NCBI RefSeq assembly: GCF_001571285.1 | Contig: NZ_BCTM01000044.1 | Span: forward strand, 1 to 32,006 | Direction of reading: 5' to 3' | DNA: 32,006 nt | Source of the DNA: Kluyvera cryocrescens NBRC 102467 | Lineage (GTDB): Bacteria; Pseudomonadota; Gammaproteobacteria; Enterobacterales; Enterobacteriaceae | Part shown: positions 7,797-19,338 of the stretch, piece after piece | Layout of the letters: the number at the start of each line of letters is the position of its first letter | Numbering within the stretch: the stretch's first letter is position 1 | Notes under the pieces: generated by a model | The model's database searches: none | What the model saw: the letters and a program-made list of their open reading frames with translations, nothing else | Told to the model about the DNA's origin: nothing | Position numbers and translations under genes: made by a program

Positions 7797-9023
7797 TCAA
7801 TCCGCTGATTTATGCTCAGACGGCAACAGCCCATCGGCACGGAACATCGCTTTAATACCGCGGATGGCTTGACGGATACGGTCACGGTTTTCAATCAGCG
7901 CAAAGCGCACATGGGTATCGCCATACTCACCGAAGCCAATGCCTGGCGAAACGCAGACTTTCGCATCCTGTAGCAGCTTTTTCGCAAACTCCAGCGATCC
8001 CATCGCCGCATATTTGTCGGGAATTTTTGCCCACACGTACATCGACGCCTTCGGCAGTTCGACCATCCAGCCCGCTTCATGCAGCCCCTTAACCAGGACA
8101 TCACGGCGGCGTTTGTACTGTTCCGCAATATCGCGTACGCACTGCTGGTCGCCTTCCAGCGCGGCAATTGCCGCTACCTGCAGCGGCGTAAAGGTGCCAT
8201 AGTCGTGATAGCTTTTGATCCGCGCCAGCGCATTCACTAGCGTTTTATTACCGACCATAAAACCAATACGCCAGCCGGCCATATTGTAGCTTTTCGACAG
8301 GGTGAAAAACTCAACCGCGACGTCACGCGCGCCCGGCACCTGCATAATCGACGGCGCTTTCCAGCCATCGTAAACAATATCGGCATAAGCCAGATCGTGA
8401 ACGACCAAGACATCGTAGCGCTTCGCCAATGCGACTACTTTTTCAAAAAACTCCAGCTCAACGCACTGCGCCGTTGGGTTGGAGGGGAAACCAAGAATCA
8501 TCATCTTCGGTTTCGGATAGCTTTCGCGAATTGCACGTTCGAGTTCGTTAAAGAAATCAACCCCCTGCACCAGCGGTACAGAACGAACCTGCGCGCCAGC
8601 AATCACCGCACCGTAGATGTGAATGGGATAGCTTGGATTGGGCACCAGCACCGTATCACCATGGTCGAGCGTCGCCAGCATCAAATGCGCGAGCCCTTCT
8701 TTCGAACCAATTGTGACAATGGCTTCGCTTTCCGGGTCAATCTCTACGTCGTAGCGATCTTGATACCAACGCGAAATCGCCCGGCGAAGACGCGGGATGC
8801 CGCGTGACGTCGAGTAGCCGTGAGTATCCGGTCGCTGCGCCACGGTGCAGAGTTTTTCAACGATATGCGGCGGCGTAGCGCCGTCGGGGTTCCCCATGCT
8901 GAAATCAATGATGTCTTCGCCGCGCCGACGCGCAGCCATCTTTAATTCAGCGGTGATGTTAAAAACATACGGGGGTAAGCGATCGATACGCGTAAAACGA
9001 CGTTCAGGACTGGATTCAGCCAT
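7797..9023 (-). CDS. alaC: Glutamate-pyruvate aminotransferase AlaC
   Basis: A 408-residue PLP-dependent class I aminotransferase, near-identical to E. coli AlaC (YfdZ). It transfers the amino group of glutamate to pyruvate to make alanine in the cytosol. The PLP lysine lies in the [15 protein letters not shown] segment. The conserved [18 protein letters not shown] and GFPSNPTAQ segments and the [12 protein letters not shown] substrate-arginine region are all present. I chose the ATG at 9023 because the protein then starts [20 protein letters not shown] as in E. coli and TGAGGAAC precedes it; an open frame runs 35 codons further up but only with a TTG start. It is divergent from ypdA and ends at a strong terminator. 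Pairing a pyruvate-using enzyme with a pyruvate-sensing system next door is conserved. Confidence 0.96.
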   Translation of the reverse strand: MAESSPERRFTRIDRLPPYVFNITAELKMAARRRGEDIIDFSMGNPDGATPPHIVEKLCTVAQRPDTHGYSTSRGIPRLRRAISRWYQDRYDVEIDPESEAIVTIGSKEGLAHLMLATLDHGDTVLVPNPSYPIHIYGAVIAGAQVRSVPLVQGVDFFNELERAIRESYPKPKMMILGFPSNPTAQCVELEFFEKVVALAKRYDVLVVHDLAYADIVYDGWKAPSIMQVPGARDVAVEFFTLSKSYNMAGWRIGFMVGNKTLVNALARIKSYHDYGTFTPLQVAAIAALEGDQQCVRDIAEQYKRRRDVLVKGLHEAGWMVELPKASMYVWAKIPDKYAAMGSLEFAKKLLQDAKVCVSPGIGFGEYGDTHVRFALIENRDRIRQAIRGIKAMFRADGLLPSEHKSAD

Positions 9024-9413
9024 AAGTTCCTCAGGATAACGTGAGCGCCCGAACCGTTCGAGCGACGCTGCCACCGATGTGGCATGATCAGAAAGTAACC
9101 TGAATAAATCGGCGCTGTCGAGAGGCAATCAAAAAAAGGGTGAGATGGCTAAAAAGAGGAAGCCTTACCAGGACAAATCACGTCCTAAGCGCAATAAATA
9201 GGCAAAAATAAAACATCTTAGTAACAGTTTGTTATCCATGACTTTTCATTAGCGGCGGTTATCCTTGCCCTCGATCGGGCATTTCATTCTGTTGAATGCC
9301 TTTACCTAATAATCCCCTTTTAAAATTATGGTTTTTCCCTATTCAGCGTACCGCTGGTCATCTGCCGCCGGGTTACTTATCATAAGATTTTCCTGAAGAC
9401 CGTCGGTGCCTCC
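9024..9413. other. Divergent alaC-ypdA intergenic region
   Basis: A stretch of 390 bases holding the promoters of alaC (left) and ypdA (right). In the alaC leader there is a perfect small hairpin (TGCCAC, loop CGAT, GTGGCA; 9069-9084). A possible 18-aa basic frame lies at 9145-9201. I could not fix the -10/-35 elements with confidence. Confidence 0.5.
9145..9201 (+). CDS. Possible 18-aa very basic micro-ORF
   Basis: The frame encodes MAKKRKPYQDKSRPKRNK, with ten Lys or Arg among 18 residues. AAAAAAAGGG precedes the ATG by four bases. It lies divergently from alaC and upstream of ypdA. I know no named homologue. It could be a real micro-protein or chance. Confidence 0.25.
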   Translation: MAKKRKPYQDKSRPKRNK

Positions 9414-11114
9414 ATGCACGAAATATTCAATATGCTGCTCGCCGTTTACGACCGAGCCGCATTAATGCTGATTTGCCTCTTTTTCCTGATCCGAATTCGC
9501 CTGTTCCGTGAACTGTTGCATAAATCAGCCCATACCCCCAAAGAGCTGCTGGCGGTCACCGTCATCTTCTCGATGTTCGCGATTTTCAGCACCTGGTCGG
9601 GCGTGCCGGTTGAAGGCTCGCTGGTAAACGTGCGCATTATCGCGGTGATGTCCGGCGGGATTTTATTCGGTCCCTGGGTCGGCGGTATCGTGGGGATTAT
9701 CGCGGGGATCCACCGCTATTTGATTGATGCAGGCGGCGTCACGGCGGTGCCGTGTTTTATTACCAGTATTATTGCCGGGATCCTATCCGGCCTTATCAAC
9801 CGAAAAGTGCCAAAAGAGCTGCACTGGAAAATCGGTATTCTCGGTGGAATGCTGTGCGAAACGCTGACCATGATTTTGGTGATCGTCTGGGCCCCCACGA
9901 TTTCATTAGGGGTGGATATCGTCTCCAAAATCGGTATTCCAATGATTGCCGGCAGCGTCTGTATCGGCTTTATTGTACTGCTTGTGCAGAGCGTTGAAGG
10001 TGAAAAAGAGGCCAGCGCCGCTCGCCAGGCCAAGCTGGCGCTGGATATTGCCAACAAAACGCTGCCGCTTTTCCGCCAGATCAACAGCGATACGCTGCGG
10101 CAAATTTGCGACATCATCCGCCAGGACATTCATGCCGACGCGGTGGCCATCACCAATACTGAGCGCGTTCTGGCCTACGTGGGAGTCGGTGAAGACAACT
10201 ACCACAACAACGATGATGCCATTAGCCCAACCACCAGGCAGGCGATCGACAATGGCGAAATCATTATAAAAAACAATGATGAAGCCTACCGAACGCCAGA
10301 AATTCACTCGATGCTGGTCATCCCACTGTCAGAAACCGGGGTCGTCACCGGCACGCTGAAAATCTATTACTGCCATGCTCACCAAATCACCTCGTCGCTG
10401 CAGGAGATGGCTATTGGTCTGTCGCAGATTATCTCGACCCAATTAGAAGTGTCTCGCGCCGAACAACTGCGGGAAATGGCAAATAAGGCAGAGCTGCGCG
10501 CCCTGCAAAGTAAAATCAATCCTCATTTCTTGTTTAACGCACTGAATGCTATCTCATCATCAATTCGCATGAATCCGGACACCGCGCGGCAGCTTATTTT
10601 TAATCTGTCCCGTTATCTGCGCTATAACATTGAATTAAAAGACGATGAGCAGATTGATATCCGCAAAGAGCTGTACCAGATTAAGGATTACATCGCCATT
10701 GAACAGGCGCGCTTTGGCGATAAGCTGACGGTCATCTACGATATCGACGAAGAGGTGAACTGCTTTATTCCGAGCCTGCTGATCCAGCCGCTGGTCGAAA
10801 ACGCCATCGTCCACGGTATTCAGCGTAGCAAAGGCAAAGGTGTGGTTACTATCAGCATTACCGAATCCGGCAACCGCGTGCGGATCAGCGTGCGGGATAC
10901 GGGGCCTGGCATCGATCCGCAAGTGATCGCTCGCGTTGAGGCCAATGAGATGCCGGGCAACAAAATCGGCCTCCTCAACGTGCACCACCGGGTCAAATTG
11001 CTGTATGGCGAAGGACTGCACATTCGTCGCCTGGAGCCCGGTACCGAAATCGCCTTTTACATCCCCAATCAGCGCACGCCGGTCCCCGTCACCGCCGCGA
11101 CGTTACTGCCTTAA
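9414..11114 (+). CDS. ypdA: Sensor histidine kinase YpdA (pyruvate sensing, LytS family)
   Basis: A 566-residue LytS-type membrane kinase, collinear with E. coli YpdA. Residues 1 to about 190 hold the 5TM-LYT sensor (the FGPWVGG loop and several hydrophobic spans). About 210-345 is a GAF domain. The kinase segment [15 protein letters not shown] carries His371 as phosphorylation site. The ATPase domain shows the N box LVENAIVHG near residue 463 and the G box DTGPGID. With YpdB it responds to extracellular pyruvate and in E. coli activates the transporter gene yhjX. It is in an operon with ypdB, 12 bases apart. The start follows the E. coli protein ([19 protein letters not shown]). Confidence 0.96.
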   Translation: MHEIFNMLLAVYDRAALMLICLFFLIRIRLFRELLHKSAHTPKELLAVTVIFSMFAIFSTWSGVPVEGSLVNVRIIAVMSGGILFGPWVGGIVGIIAGIHRYLIDAGGVTAVPCFITSIIAGILSGLINRKVPKELHWKIGILGGMLCETLTMILVIVWAPTISLGVDIVSKIGIPMIAGSVCIGFIVLLVQSVEGEKEASAARQAKLALDIANKTLPLFRQINSDTLRQICDIIRQDIHADAVAITNTERVLAYVGVGEDNYHNNDDAISPTTRQAIDNGEIIIKNNDEAYRTPEIHSMLVIPLSETGVVTGTLKIYYCHAHQITSSLQEMAIGLSQIISTQLEVSRAEQLREMANKAELRALQSKINPHFLFNALNAISSSIRMNPDTARQLIFNLSRYLRYNIELKDDEQIDIRKELYQIKDYIAIEQARFGDKLTVIYDIDEEVNCFIPSLLIQPLVENAIVHGIQRSKGKGVVTISITESGNRVRISVRDTGPGIDPQVIARVEANEMPGNKIGLLNVHHRVKLLYGEGLHIRRLEPGTEIAFYIPNQRTPVPVTAATLLP

Positions 11115-11126
11115 CCTGGAGTACAC

Positions 11127-11864
11127 ATGAAAGTCATCATTGTCGAAGATGAATTCCTGGCACAACAGGAGTTAACCTGGCTGATTCAACAGCACAGCCA
11201 GATGGAGATTGTCGGGACTTTCGACGACGGTCTGGACGTGCTGAAGTTTTTGCAGCACAACAAAGTGGATGCCATCTTTCTCGACATTAACATTCCCTCT
11301 TTAGACGGTGTGCTGCTGGCGCAGAATATCAGCCAGTTCGCTCACAAACCCTTCATCGTATTCATTACGGCCTGGAAAGAGCATGCCGTTGAAGCCTTCG
11401 AACTGGAGGCATTTGACTACATTCTGAAGCCGTATCAGGAAACACGTATTGTCTCCATGCTGCAAAAACTGGAGTCCAGTTGGCAACAGCAGCAGTCAGG
11501 TACCAGCAACAGCCCGGCAGGCGTTGCCCGTGAAAATGACACCATTAACCTGATTAAGGACGAACGGATCATCGTGACGCCAATAAACGACATTTATTAC
11601 GCCGAAGCGCATGAAAAGATGACGTTTGTTTATACGCGACGAGAATCTTACGTGATGCCGATGAACATCACCGAATTTTGTAGCAAGCTGCCCACCAGCC
11701 ACTTTTTCCGCTGCCACCGCTCATATTGCGTGAATCTGAATAAAATCCGCGAGATTGAACCGTGGTTTAATAACACCTACATTCTGCGTCTGCGCGACCT
11801 CGAGTTTCAGGTGCCGGTGAGCCGCAGTAAAGTGAAAGAGTTTCGCCAGATAATGCATTTGTAG
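11127..11864 (+). CDS. ypdB: LytTR response regulator YpdB
   Basis: A 245-residue response regulator. The receiver domain (1-120) has the acidic pair EDE at 7-9, the phospho-acceptor Asp53 in FLDINIPSLDG, the conserved Thr in FITAWKEHAVEAFE, and Lys in the DYILKPY motif. A Gln/Ser-rich linker leads to a LytTR DNA-binding domain (about 138-243) containing YAEAHEKMTFVY and HRSYCVNLNKI. It is the partner of YpdA and probably activates a pyruvate transporter gene elsewhere. TGGAG precedes the ATG. In E. coli ypdC and the fry PTS genes follow; here glk comes next, convergent. Confidence 0.96.
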   Translation: MKVIIVEDEFLAQQELTWLIQQHSQMEIVGTFDDGLDVLKFLQHNKVDAIFLDINIPSLDGVLLAQNISQFAHKPFIVFITAWKEHAVEAFELEAFDYILKPYQETRIVSMLQKLESSWQQQQSGTSNSPAGVARENDTINLIKDERIIVTPINDIYYAEAHEKMTFVYTRRESYVMPMNITEFCSKLPTSHFFRCHRSYCVNLNKIREIEPWFNNTYILRLRDLEFQVPVSRSKVKEFRQIMHL

Positions 11865-11871
11865 AAGGGTT

Positions 11872-11893
11872 GCTGGCGACGAACGTCGCCAGC
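11872..11893. terminator. Hairpin between convergent ypdB and glk
   Basis: Perfect 9-bp arms GCTGGCGAC and GTCGCCAGC enclose GAAC, eight bases after the ypdB stop. There is no T-run on either side, so this is a structured 3' end rather than a classical terminator. Confidence 0.5.
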
Positions 11894-11904
11894 GAAGACC
11901 GTGC

Positions 11905-12870
11905 TTACAGTACCTGCCCCAGCGTCTGACGCAGGTGAGCACCAGAACCCAGCAGGCCCGGATTGTCGTGCACAATCAGATACACCGGGATCGGATGTAC
12001 GTAGTCCTTAAAGCGGCCCTTATCTTCGAAACCACCGCGGAAACCGGATGCTTTAAAGAATTCCAGGAAGCGCGGCACAATGCCGCCGGCAATATAGACG
12101 CCGCCAAACGTACCCAACGTTAAGGCCAAATCACCACCAAAACGCCCCATAATGACGCAGAACAGCGACAGCGCGCGGCGGCAATCCGTACAGGTATCGG
12201 CAAGCGCACGCTCGGTAATGTCTTTCGGCTTATAGTTTTCCGGCAGGCGGTTATCGGCTTTCACGATGGCACGGTACAAATTCACTAGCCCCGGGCCTGA
12301 CAGCACGCGTTCCGCCGACACGTGGCCAATTTCCTCGCGCAGCACTTCGAGAATAATGCCTTCTTCTTCACTGTTTGGCGCAAAGTCAACGTGCCCACCT
12401 TCACCCGGTAGACTCACCCAGCGTTTATCGACGTGCACCAGATGCGCCACGCCAAGGCCAGTACCCGCACCGTAAACGGCAATCGGTTTGCCTTCTACCG
12501 GCTCGCTGCCGCCAAATTGAATCAGATGCTCTTTTTTCAGCATCGGAATTGCCATGGATACCGCGGTGAAATCGTTGATAATTTCCAGATGGGCGAAACC
12601 AAGGTTCTTTTTCATTTCCGCAATCGAGAACGCCCAGGTATGGTTGGTCATTGCCACCCAGTCACCGGTAATCGGACAGGCGATAGCAATACAGCCATCT
12701 TCTACCGAGACGTTATGCTCATCGAGGTAAACGCGAACGACCGCTTCCAGGCTCGGATAATCGAGGCCAGAATAGGTTTTCGCCTGGGAGATCTCCCCGC
12801 TGGCAACATCGCACAATGCCAGACGCGCATTGGTGCCCCCCACATCCCCTACTAAAGCAAACTTTGTCAT
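11905..12870 (-). CDS. glk: Glucokinase
   Basis: A 321-residue glucokinase, the same length as E. coli Glk. It phosphorylates free cytosolic glucose with ATP, for example glucose from disaccharide cleavage. The ATP-binding phosphate-1 motif [15 protein letters not shown] is at residues 8-22. The catalytic Asp lies in [12 protein letters not shown] near 100. The [11 protein letters not shown] and [10 protein letters not shown] segments bind ATP and glucose. GGIVPRF lies in the C-terminal half. It is convergent with ypdB and divergent from yfeO. No change of any key residue is visible. Confidence 0.97.
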   Translation of the reverse strand: MTKFALVGDVGGTNARLALCDVASGEISQAKTYSGLDYPSLEAVVRVYLDEHNVSVEDGCIAIACPITGDWVAMTNHTWAFSIAEMKKNLGFAHLEIINDFTAVSMAIPMLKKEHLIQFGGSEPVEGKPIAVYGAGTGLGVAHLVHVDKRWVSLPGEGGHVDFAPNSEEEGIILEVLREEIGHVSAERVLSGPGLVNLYRAIVKADNRLPENYKPKDITERALADTCTDCRRALSLFCVIMGRFGGDLALTLGTFGGVYIAGGIVPRFLEFFKASGFRGGFEDKGRFKDYVHPIPVYLIVHDNPGLLGSGAHLRQTLGQVL

Positions 12871-13113
12871 TCCGTTACGGCTCCGCTAAAGTCAGAATAA
12901 ATCTTTGTCACACTGTAAATTCAAGGCGCTTTAACAACAATGACGTTTGCGTGAGCGCCCCAGGATTATCGATCTTCGTCACATTTTTGCGCATTTTTTA
13001 GCAGGCGCGAAGCGAGAAAAATGGTCGGGTCGTATCGTTTCAGCACCATTTGCGCCGAACAATAATGCAGATAATTGCACAGTAGCCCAGGCATTCAGCA
13101 AAAGGATATAAAC

Positions 13114-16058
<2,945 letters not shown>

Positions 16059-16091
16059 TTATCGCTGTCCAGATTTGGCAAAAAAGTCTGC

Positions 16092-16109
16092 TGGAAAGCA
16101 AAATTTACA
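16092..16109. promoter_or_regulatory. TyrR box candidate upstream of ipdC
   Basis: TGGAAA-GCAAAA-TTTACA matches the TyrR consensus TGTAAA-N6-TTTACA with one change and keeps the essential G and C 15 positions apart. A weaker second match (TGTACG-AGACGA-TGGACA) lies at 16121-16138. Control of ipdC by TyrR with aromatic amino acids is known in Enterobacter. Confidence 0.6.
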
Positions 16110-16184
16110 GATTTCAGGAGTGTACGAGACGATGGACATTCGTTAGTGTAAACGTATACACACCCGAATATTCTGGAGGACACC

Positions 16185-17183
16185 ATGGTTTACCAGGCAA
16201 GCCCAGTGCGTTATGAAAACATGACGTTTCAACGCTGCGGCAACAGCGGTCTCAAGCTCCCTGCCGTTTCGCTAGGGCTTTGGCATAACTTCGGCGACGA
16301 AACCCTCGTCGAAAACAGCCGTAAGCTGCTGCGTCACGCATTCGATCTCGGTATTACCCATTTTGATCTGGCGAATAACTACGGTCCCCCTCCAGGATCG
16401 GCTGAAAGTAACTTTGGCCGTATTCTGCGGGAAGATTTTCTCCCGTATCGCGATGAACTGATTATCTCCAGTAAAGCCGGCTACACCATGTGGGATGGGC
16501 CTTACGGTGATTGGGGTTCACGTAAGTATCTGATTTCCAGTCTCGATCAAAGCCTGAAACGGATGGGGATCGACTACGTGGATATTTTTTACCACCACCG
16601 TCCGGACCCGGAAACGCCGCTCCTGGAAACCATGCGAGCGCTGGATCATCTCGTACGCCAGGGCAAAGCCCTGTACGTTGGGCTTTCCAACTATCCCGCA
16701 GAGCTGGCGCAGCAGGCCATTAGCATTCTTAACGATCTCGGCACCCCTTGCCTCATCCACCAGCCGAAGTACTCCATGCTGGAGCGCGGGGCGGAAAAGG
16801 GTCTGCTGGATGTGCTACAGCAAGAAGGCGTGGGCTGCATTGCCTTTTCACCGCTGGCAGGCGGCCAACTGACGGATCGCTACCTCCACGGTATTCCGGC
16901 TGATTCGCGCGCTGCCAGCAACAGTATCTTCCTAAAACCAGAACAACTGACCGACGAGAAAATCAACGCCGTTCGTCAGCTCAATACGCTGGCTGAAAAT
17001 CGCGGGCAGAAGCTGTCGCAAATGGCGCTGGCATGGGTGCTACGCCAGCATGCGGTAACCTCCGTGCTGATTGGTGCCAGTAAAGTGGCGCAGCTTGATG
17101 ATGCCGTGGGGATGCTGGCAAACCGTCATTTTAGCCCCCAGGAGTGCGCGGAAATTGAGGGTATTCTGGACGGTATAAAATAA
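16185..17183 (+). CDS. Aldo/keto reductase, YghZ/Gpr-like
   Basis: A 332-residue AKR of the type that includes E. coli Gpr (YghZ, L-glyceraldehyde-3-phosphate reductase) and potassium-channel beta subunits. The catalytic tetrad is visible: Asp and Tyr in HFDLANNYGPPPGSAE (about 60-75), Lys in ISSKAGYTMW, and His in IFYHHRPD. The C-terminal SVLIGASKVAQLDD segment binds the NADPH phosphate. CTGGAGG precedes the ATG. It is shorter than Gpr (346 in E. coli) and lacks its C-terminal tail. It is a paralogue-level match and the substrate is not known. It is divergent from ipdC; a reduction of aldehydes made by that enzyme is possible but only inferred. Confidence 0.88.
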   Translation: MVYQASPVRYENMTFQRCGNSGLKLPAVSLGLWHNFGDETLVENSRKLLRHAFDLGITHFDLANNYGPPPGSAESNFGRILREDFLPYRDELIISSKAGYTMWDGPYGDWGSRKYLISSLDQSLKRMGIDYVDIFYHHRPDPETPLLETMRALDHLVRQGKALYVGLSNYPAELAQQAISILNDLGTPCLIHQPKYSMLERGAEKGLLDVLQQEGVGCIAFSPLAGGQLTDRYLHGIPADSRAASNSIFLKPEQLTDEKINAVRQLNTLAENRGQKLSQMALAWVLRQHAVTSVLIGASKVAQLDDAVGMLANRHFSPQECAEIEGILDGIK

Positions 17184-17308
17184 CAGCGACTTTAACAAAA
17201 AATGCTCTCTCCTGGTGGTTTAAGAGTTAACCCAATAAACCCGGCTTTTACCGAATTGTAATATTGCGTTAACAGGTCTTACTGACCACGATCGCATAGG
17301 AGAGAAGT

Positions 17309-17635
17309 ATGTTCAGGTCACTGATTCTGGCGGCAGTATTGATGACATCGGTCCCGATGTTTGCTAATGCTGGCGAAATCACCCTGCTGCCATCCGTAAA
17401 ACTACAAATTGGCGATCGCGATAATTACGGCAATTACTGGGACGGCGGCCGTTGGCGCGATCGGGACTACTGGCATAAAAACTGGTACCACCGTGACAAC
17501 GGCTGGCATCGCGGCTGGAATAAACACAATGCCTACGAGCGCGGCTATCGCGATGGCTGGGGCGATCGTAACGACCACCGAGGCCCCGGTCGCGGGCATG
17601 GCCGCGGTCATGGACACGGCCACGGACATCACTAA
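17309..17635 (+). CDS. ypeC: YpeC, periplasmic His-rich DUF2502 protein
   Basis: A 108-residue secreted protein. Residues 1-21 are a signal peptide ending in ANA. The next part ([20 protein letters not shown]) is the conserved DUF2502 core of E. coli YpeC. Then comes a Trp/Arg/Asp/Tyr-rich middle, and the tail consists of Gly-His repeats ([15 protein letters not shown]). Such a tail is able to bind Ni, Zn or Cu, but no function is established for the family. GGAGAG precedes the ATG. In E. coli ypeC lies next to mntH; here the two are separated by the 5.7-kb PTS cluster. It ends in a very good terminator. Confidence 0.92.
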   Translation: MFRSLILAAVLMTSVPMFANAGEITLLPSVKLQIGDRDNYGNYWDGGRWRDRDYWHKNWYHRDNGWHRGWNKHNAYERGYRDGWGDRNDHRGPGRGHGRGHGHGHGHH

Positions 17636-17660
17636 AAAAAGAGCCTACGGGCTCTTTTTT
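17636..17660. terminator. Rho-independent terminator after ypeC
   Basis: GAGCC and GGCTC enclose the tetraloop TACG and are extended by A- and T-runs on the two sides, giving a 10-bp stem ending in TTTTTT. It starts directly after the ypeC stop. Confidence 0.92.
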
Positions 17661-17701
17661 AATGGTCAAATCCTGCGCTTCTTATTTACCAGTATTTGCC
17701 C

Positions 17702-17729
17702 TTGAGCAAAAAAATCCTGCCAGTATCTT
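17702..17729 (+). promoter_or_regulatory. Candidate promoter of the PTS-lyase-deacetylase operon
   Basis: TTGAGC (17702-17707) and TATCTT (17724-17729) are 16 bases apart, each with four of six consensus bases. The -10 lies inside a palindrome, which would allow control by a regulator. Confidence 0.5.
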
Positions 17730-17757
17730 ATCGCTAAGATATTTCACGTCAGGATTT
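17712..17757 (+). promoter_or_regulatory. Nested inverted repeat before the PTS gene (operator or SD-masking hairpin)
   Basis: The inner palindrome TATCTTA-TCGC-TAAGATA (17724-17741) is framed by AAATCCTG (17712-17719) and its exact complement CAGGATTT (17750-17757). The right outer arm contains the AGGA ribosome binding site of the PTS gene. AAATCCTGC also occurs at 17668-17676, and CCAGTAT occurs at 17689-17695 and 17720-17726. These repeats could be binding sites of the PRD regulator or alternative RNA pairings. Confidence 0.55.
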
Positions 17758-17762
17758 ACATT

Positions 17763-19322
17763 ATGAATAACAATTTTAAAAATGAAATTCAGATATTCGG
17801 CCGTTCACTTTTATTACCGATTGCGGTTTTAGCCCCCGTCGGGATGGTCATGGGTATTAGCTCGGCGTTAGGCCAGAGCTATATGATCGATAAATTGCCA
17901 TTCTTAGGCAACGATATCTTTAAGGCCGTATTATCCTCTCTTGGGTTAATTAGCAGCGTTGTTTTTAATAATATTCCTTTATTATTTGCCATGGGCGTTG
18001 CCTACGGCATGTCAAAAAAAGAAAAAGGTATCGCTGTCTTTGCTTCAGTGGTTGCCTATCTCACCCTATTAATTTCGATGCACGTCCACCTGAAGCTTGC
18101 CGGGACCTTGGCCAAGGGCGATCTTTCATTAGTCGGCCAGGGCATGGTCCTTGGGGTGCAAACCCTAAAAATTGAAGCATTAGGCGGGATTATTGCCGGT
18201 CTGCTGGCCGCCAAAATCACCGACCGCTTTTACCGTTTACAGCTGCCTCTAGCCTTTGCTTTCTTTAGCGGCAAAAAGTCAGTGGCAATACTGGCGATTG
18301 CTTTTGCGATTCCCGTCGGGTTGATTATTCCTTTTATCTGGGATCTTTTTACTGCCGGAATGCGGGCGATTTCAACCATTATGATGGCGCCGGATATTGG
18401 TGCCGGGATTTACATGACCCTTAATCGTCTGCTGATCCCTTTCGGTCTTCACCATGTGCTGAGCTCAACGGTGCGCTTCACCGCCGCCGGAGGGACTTAT
18501 CTGATCGACGGGCAAACGTATGTAGGGATTTTACCCGCGATGAACAAAATCCTCTTCGATCTTGGCCCTTCACACCCGGCATGGAAAGAGTTTATGCCAA
18601 CATTAACCAGCTATCTTGCTTCATCGCAAATGCTGACCACGTTGTTCCGCGTCCCCGCCATCGGGCTCGCCATGTATCATATGGCTTATTTCAAAAATAA
18701 GAAATTTGCCAAAGGAATGATCCTGACCGTCGTGCTTACAGCCATGTTAGGTAATATCACCGAGCCATTGGAATTTTCCTTCCTGTTTATTGCACCAAAA
18801 CTTTTCATCATCTACGCGGTGCTCTGCGGCTTACTGACTATCCCACTGCAAATGTTGGAAGTCTCTATCGGTTATATTCGCGGCACTATTTTCGACTTCG
18901 GTATTTTCGGTCTGATGTACGAAAATACGCACTGGGTGAATTTGATTCTGCTCGGCGTAGTTAACTTCGTGGTGTTCTATTTTGTATTCCGTTTCGCAAT
19001 TGGCAAATTTGATATCAAAACGCCTGGGCGTGAAAGCGAAATGGCCGACAGCACCTTACTCAATAATAAAGAGTACGACAAAGTGGCCGAGATGGTTATT
19101 CAGGGATTGGGTGGCAAAGATAACATCAAGCGAGTCGAAAACTGCGTTTCCCGTTTGCGCATCGACCTACAGGATCAGAAGAAAATTAACATGGATATCC
19201 TTAAAGAGTCCGGCTCACTGGGCACCTTTATCCCCTCAAACAACCATGTCCATGTGGTCTTCGGCCCGCACGTAGAATTTGTCCGCAACGCGGTGGACGA
19301 CCGTCTTGTGGGTGCCAGATAA
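17763..19322 (+). CDS. PTS EIICB sugar permease, glucose/maltose type
   Basis: A 519-residue PTS permease of the glucose superfamily. Residues 1 to about 410 are the membrane EIIC domain with around ten hydrophobic spans. The substrate-site glutamate lies in the GNITEPLEFSFLFIAPKLF motif. Residues about 435-515 are the EIIB domain with the phosphorylated Cys461 in KRVENCVSRLRIDL. No EIIA domain is present and none is encoded nearby, so the phosphate probably comes from the glucose EIIA (Crr), as for MalX and the trehalose or sucrose permeases. The domain order and length resemble MalX and GlcNAc/glucose permeases, but the sequence is not NagE or PtsG. AGGA precedes the ATG. It is the first gene of an operon with a lyase and a NagA-like enzyme, so the substrate may be an acylated amino-sugar derivative. 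Confidence 0.88.
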   Translation: MNNNFKNEIQIFGRSLLLPIAVLAPVGMVMGISSALGQSYMIDKLPFLGNDIFKAVLSSLGLISSVVFNNIPLLFAMGVAYGMSKKEKGIAVFASVVAYLTLLISMHVHLKLAGTLAKGDLSLVGQGMVLGVQTLKIEALGGIIAGLLAAKITDRFYRLQLPLAFAFFSGKKSVAILAIAFAIPVGLIIPFIWDLFTAGMRAISTIMMAPDIGAGIYMTLNRLLIPFGLHHVLSSTVRFTAAGGTYLIDGQTYVGILPAMNKILFDLGPSHPAWKEFMPTLTSYLASSQMLTTLFRVPAIGLAMYHMAYFKNKKFAKGMILTVVLTAMLGNITEPLEFSFLFIAPKLFIIYAVLCGLLTIPLQMLEVSIGYIRGTIFDFGIFGLMYENTHWVNLILLGVVNFVVFYFVFRFAIGKFDIKTPGRESEMADSTLLNNKEYDKVAEMVIQGLGGKDNIKRVENCVSRLRIDLQDQKKINMDILKESGSLGTFIPSNNHVHVVFGPHVEFVRNAVDDRLVGAR

Positions 19323-19338
19323 GCTAAAGGAGAGAGCA

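Noticed and set aside
17379..17705. Long frames overlapping ypeC on both strands
   Set aside because: They are produced by the Gly-His/Arg-Asp repeat composition of ypeC; they lack starts with ribosome binding sites and show low-complexity sequence.
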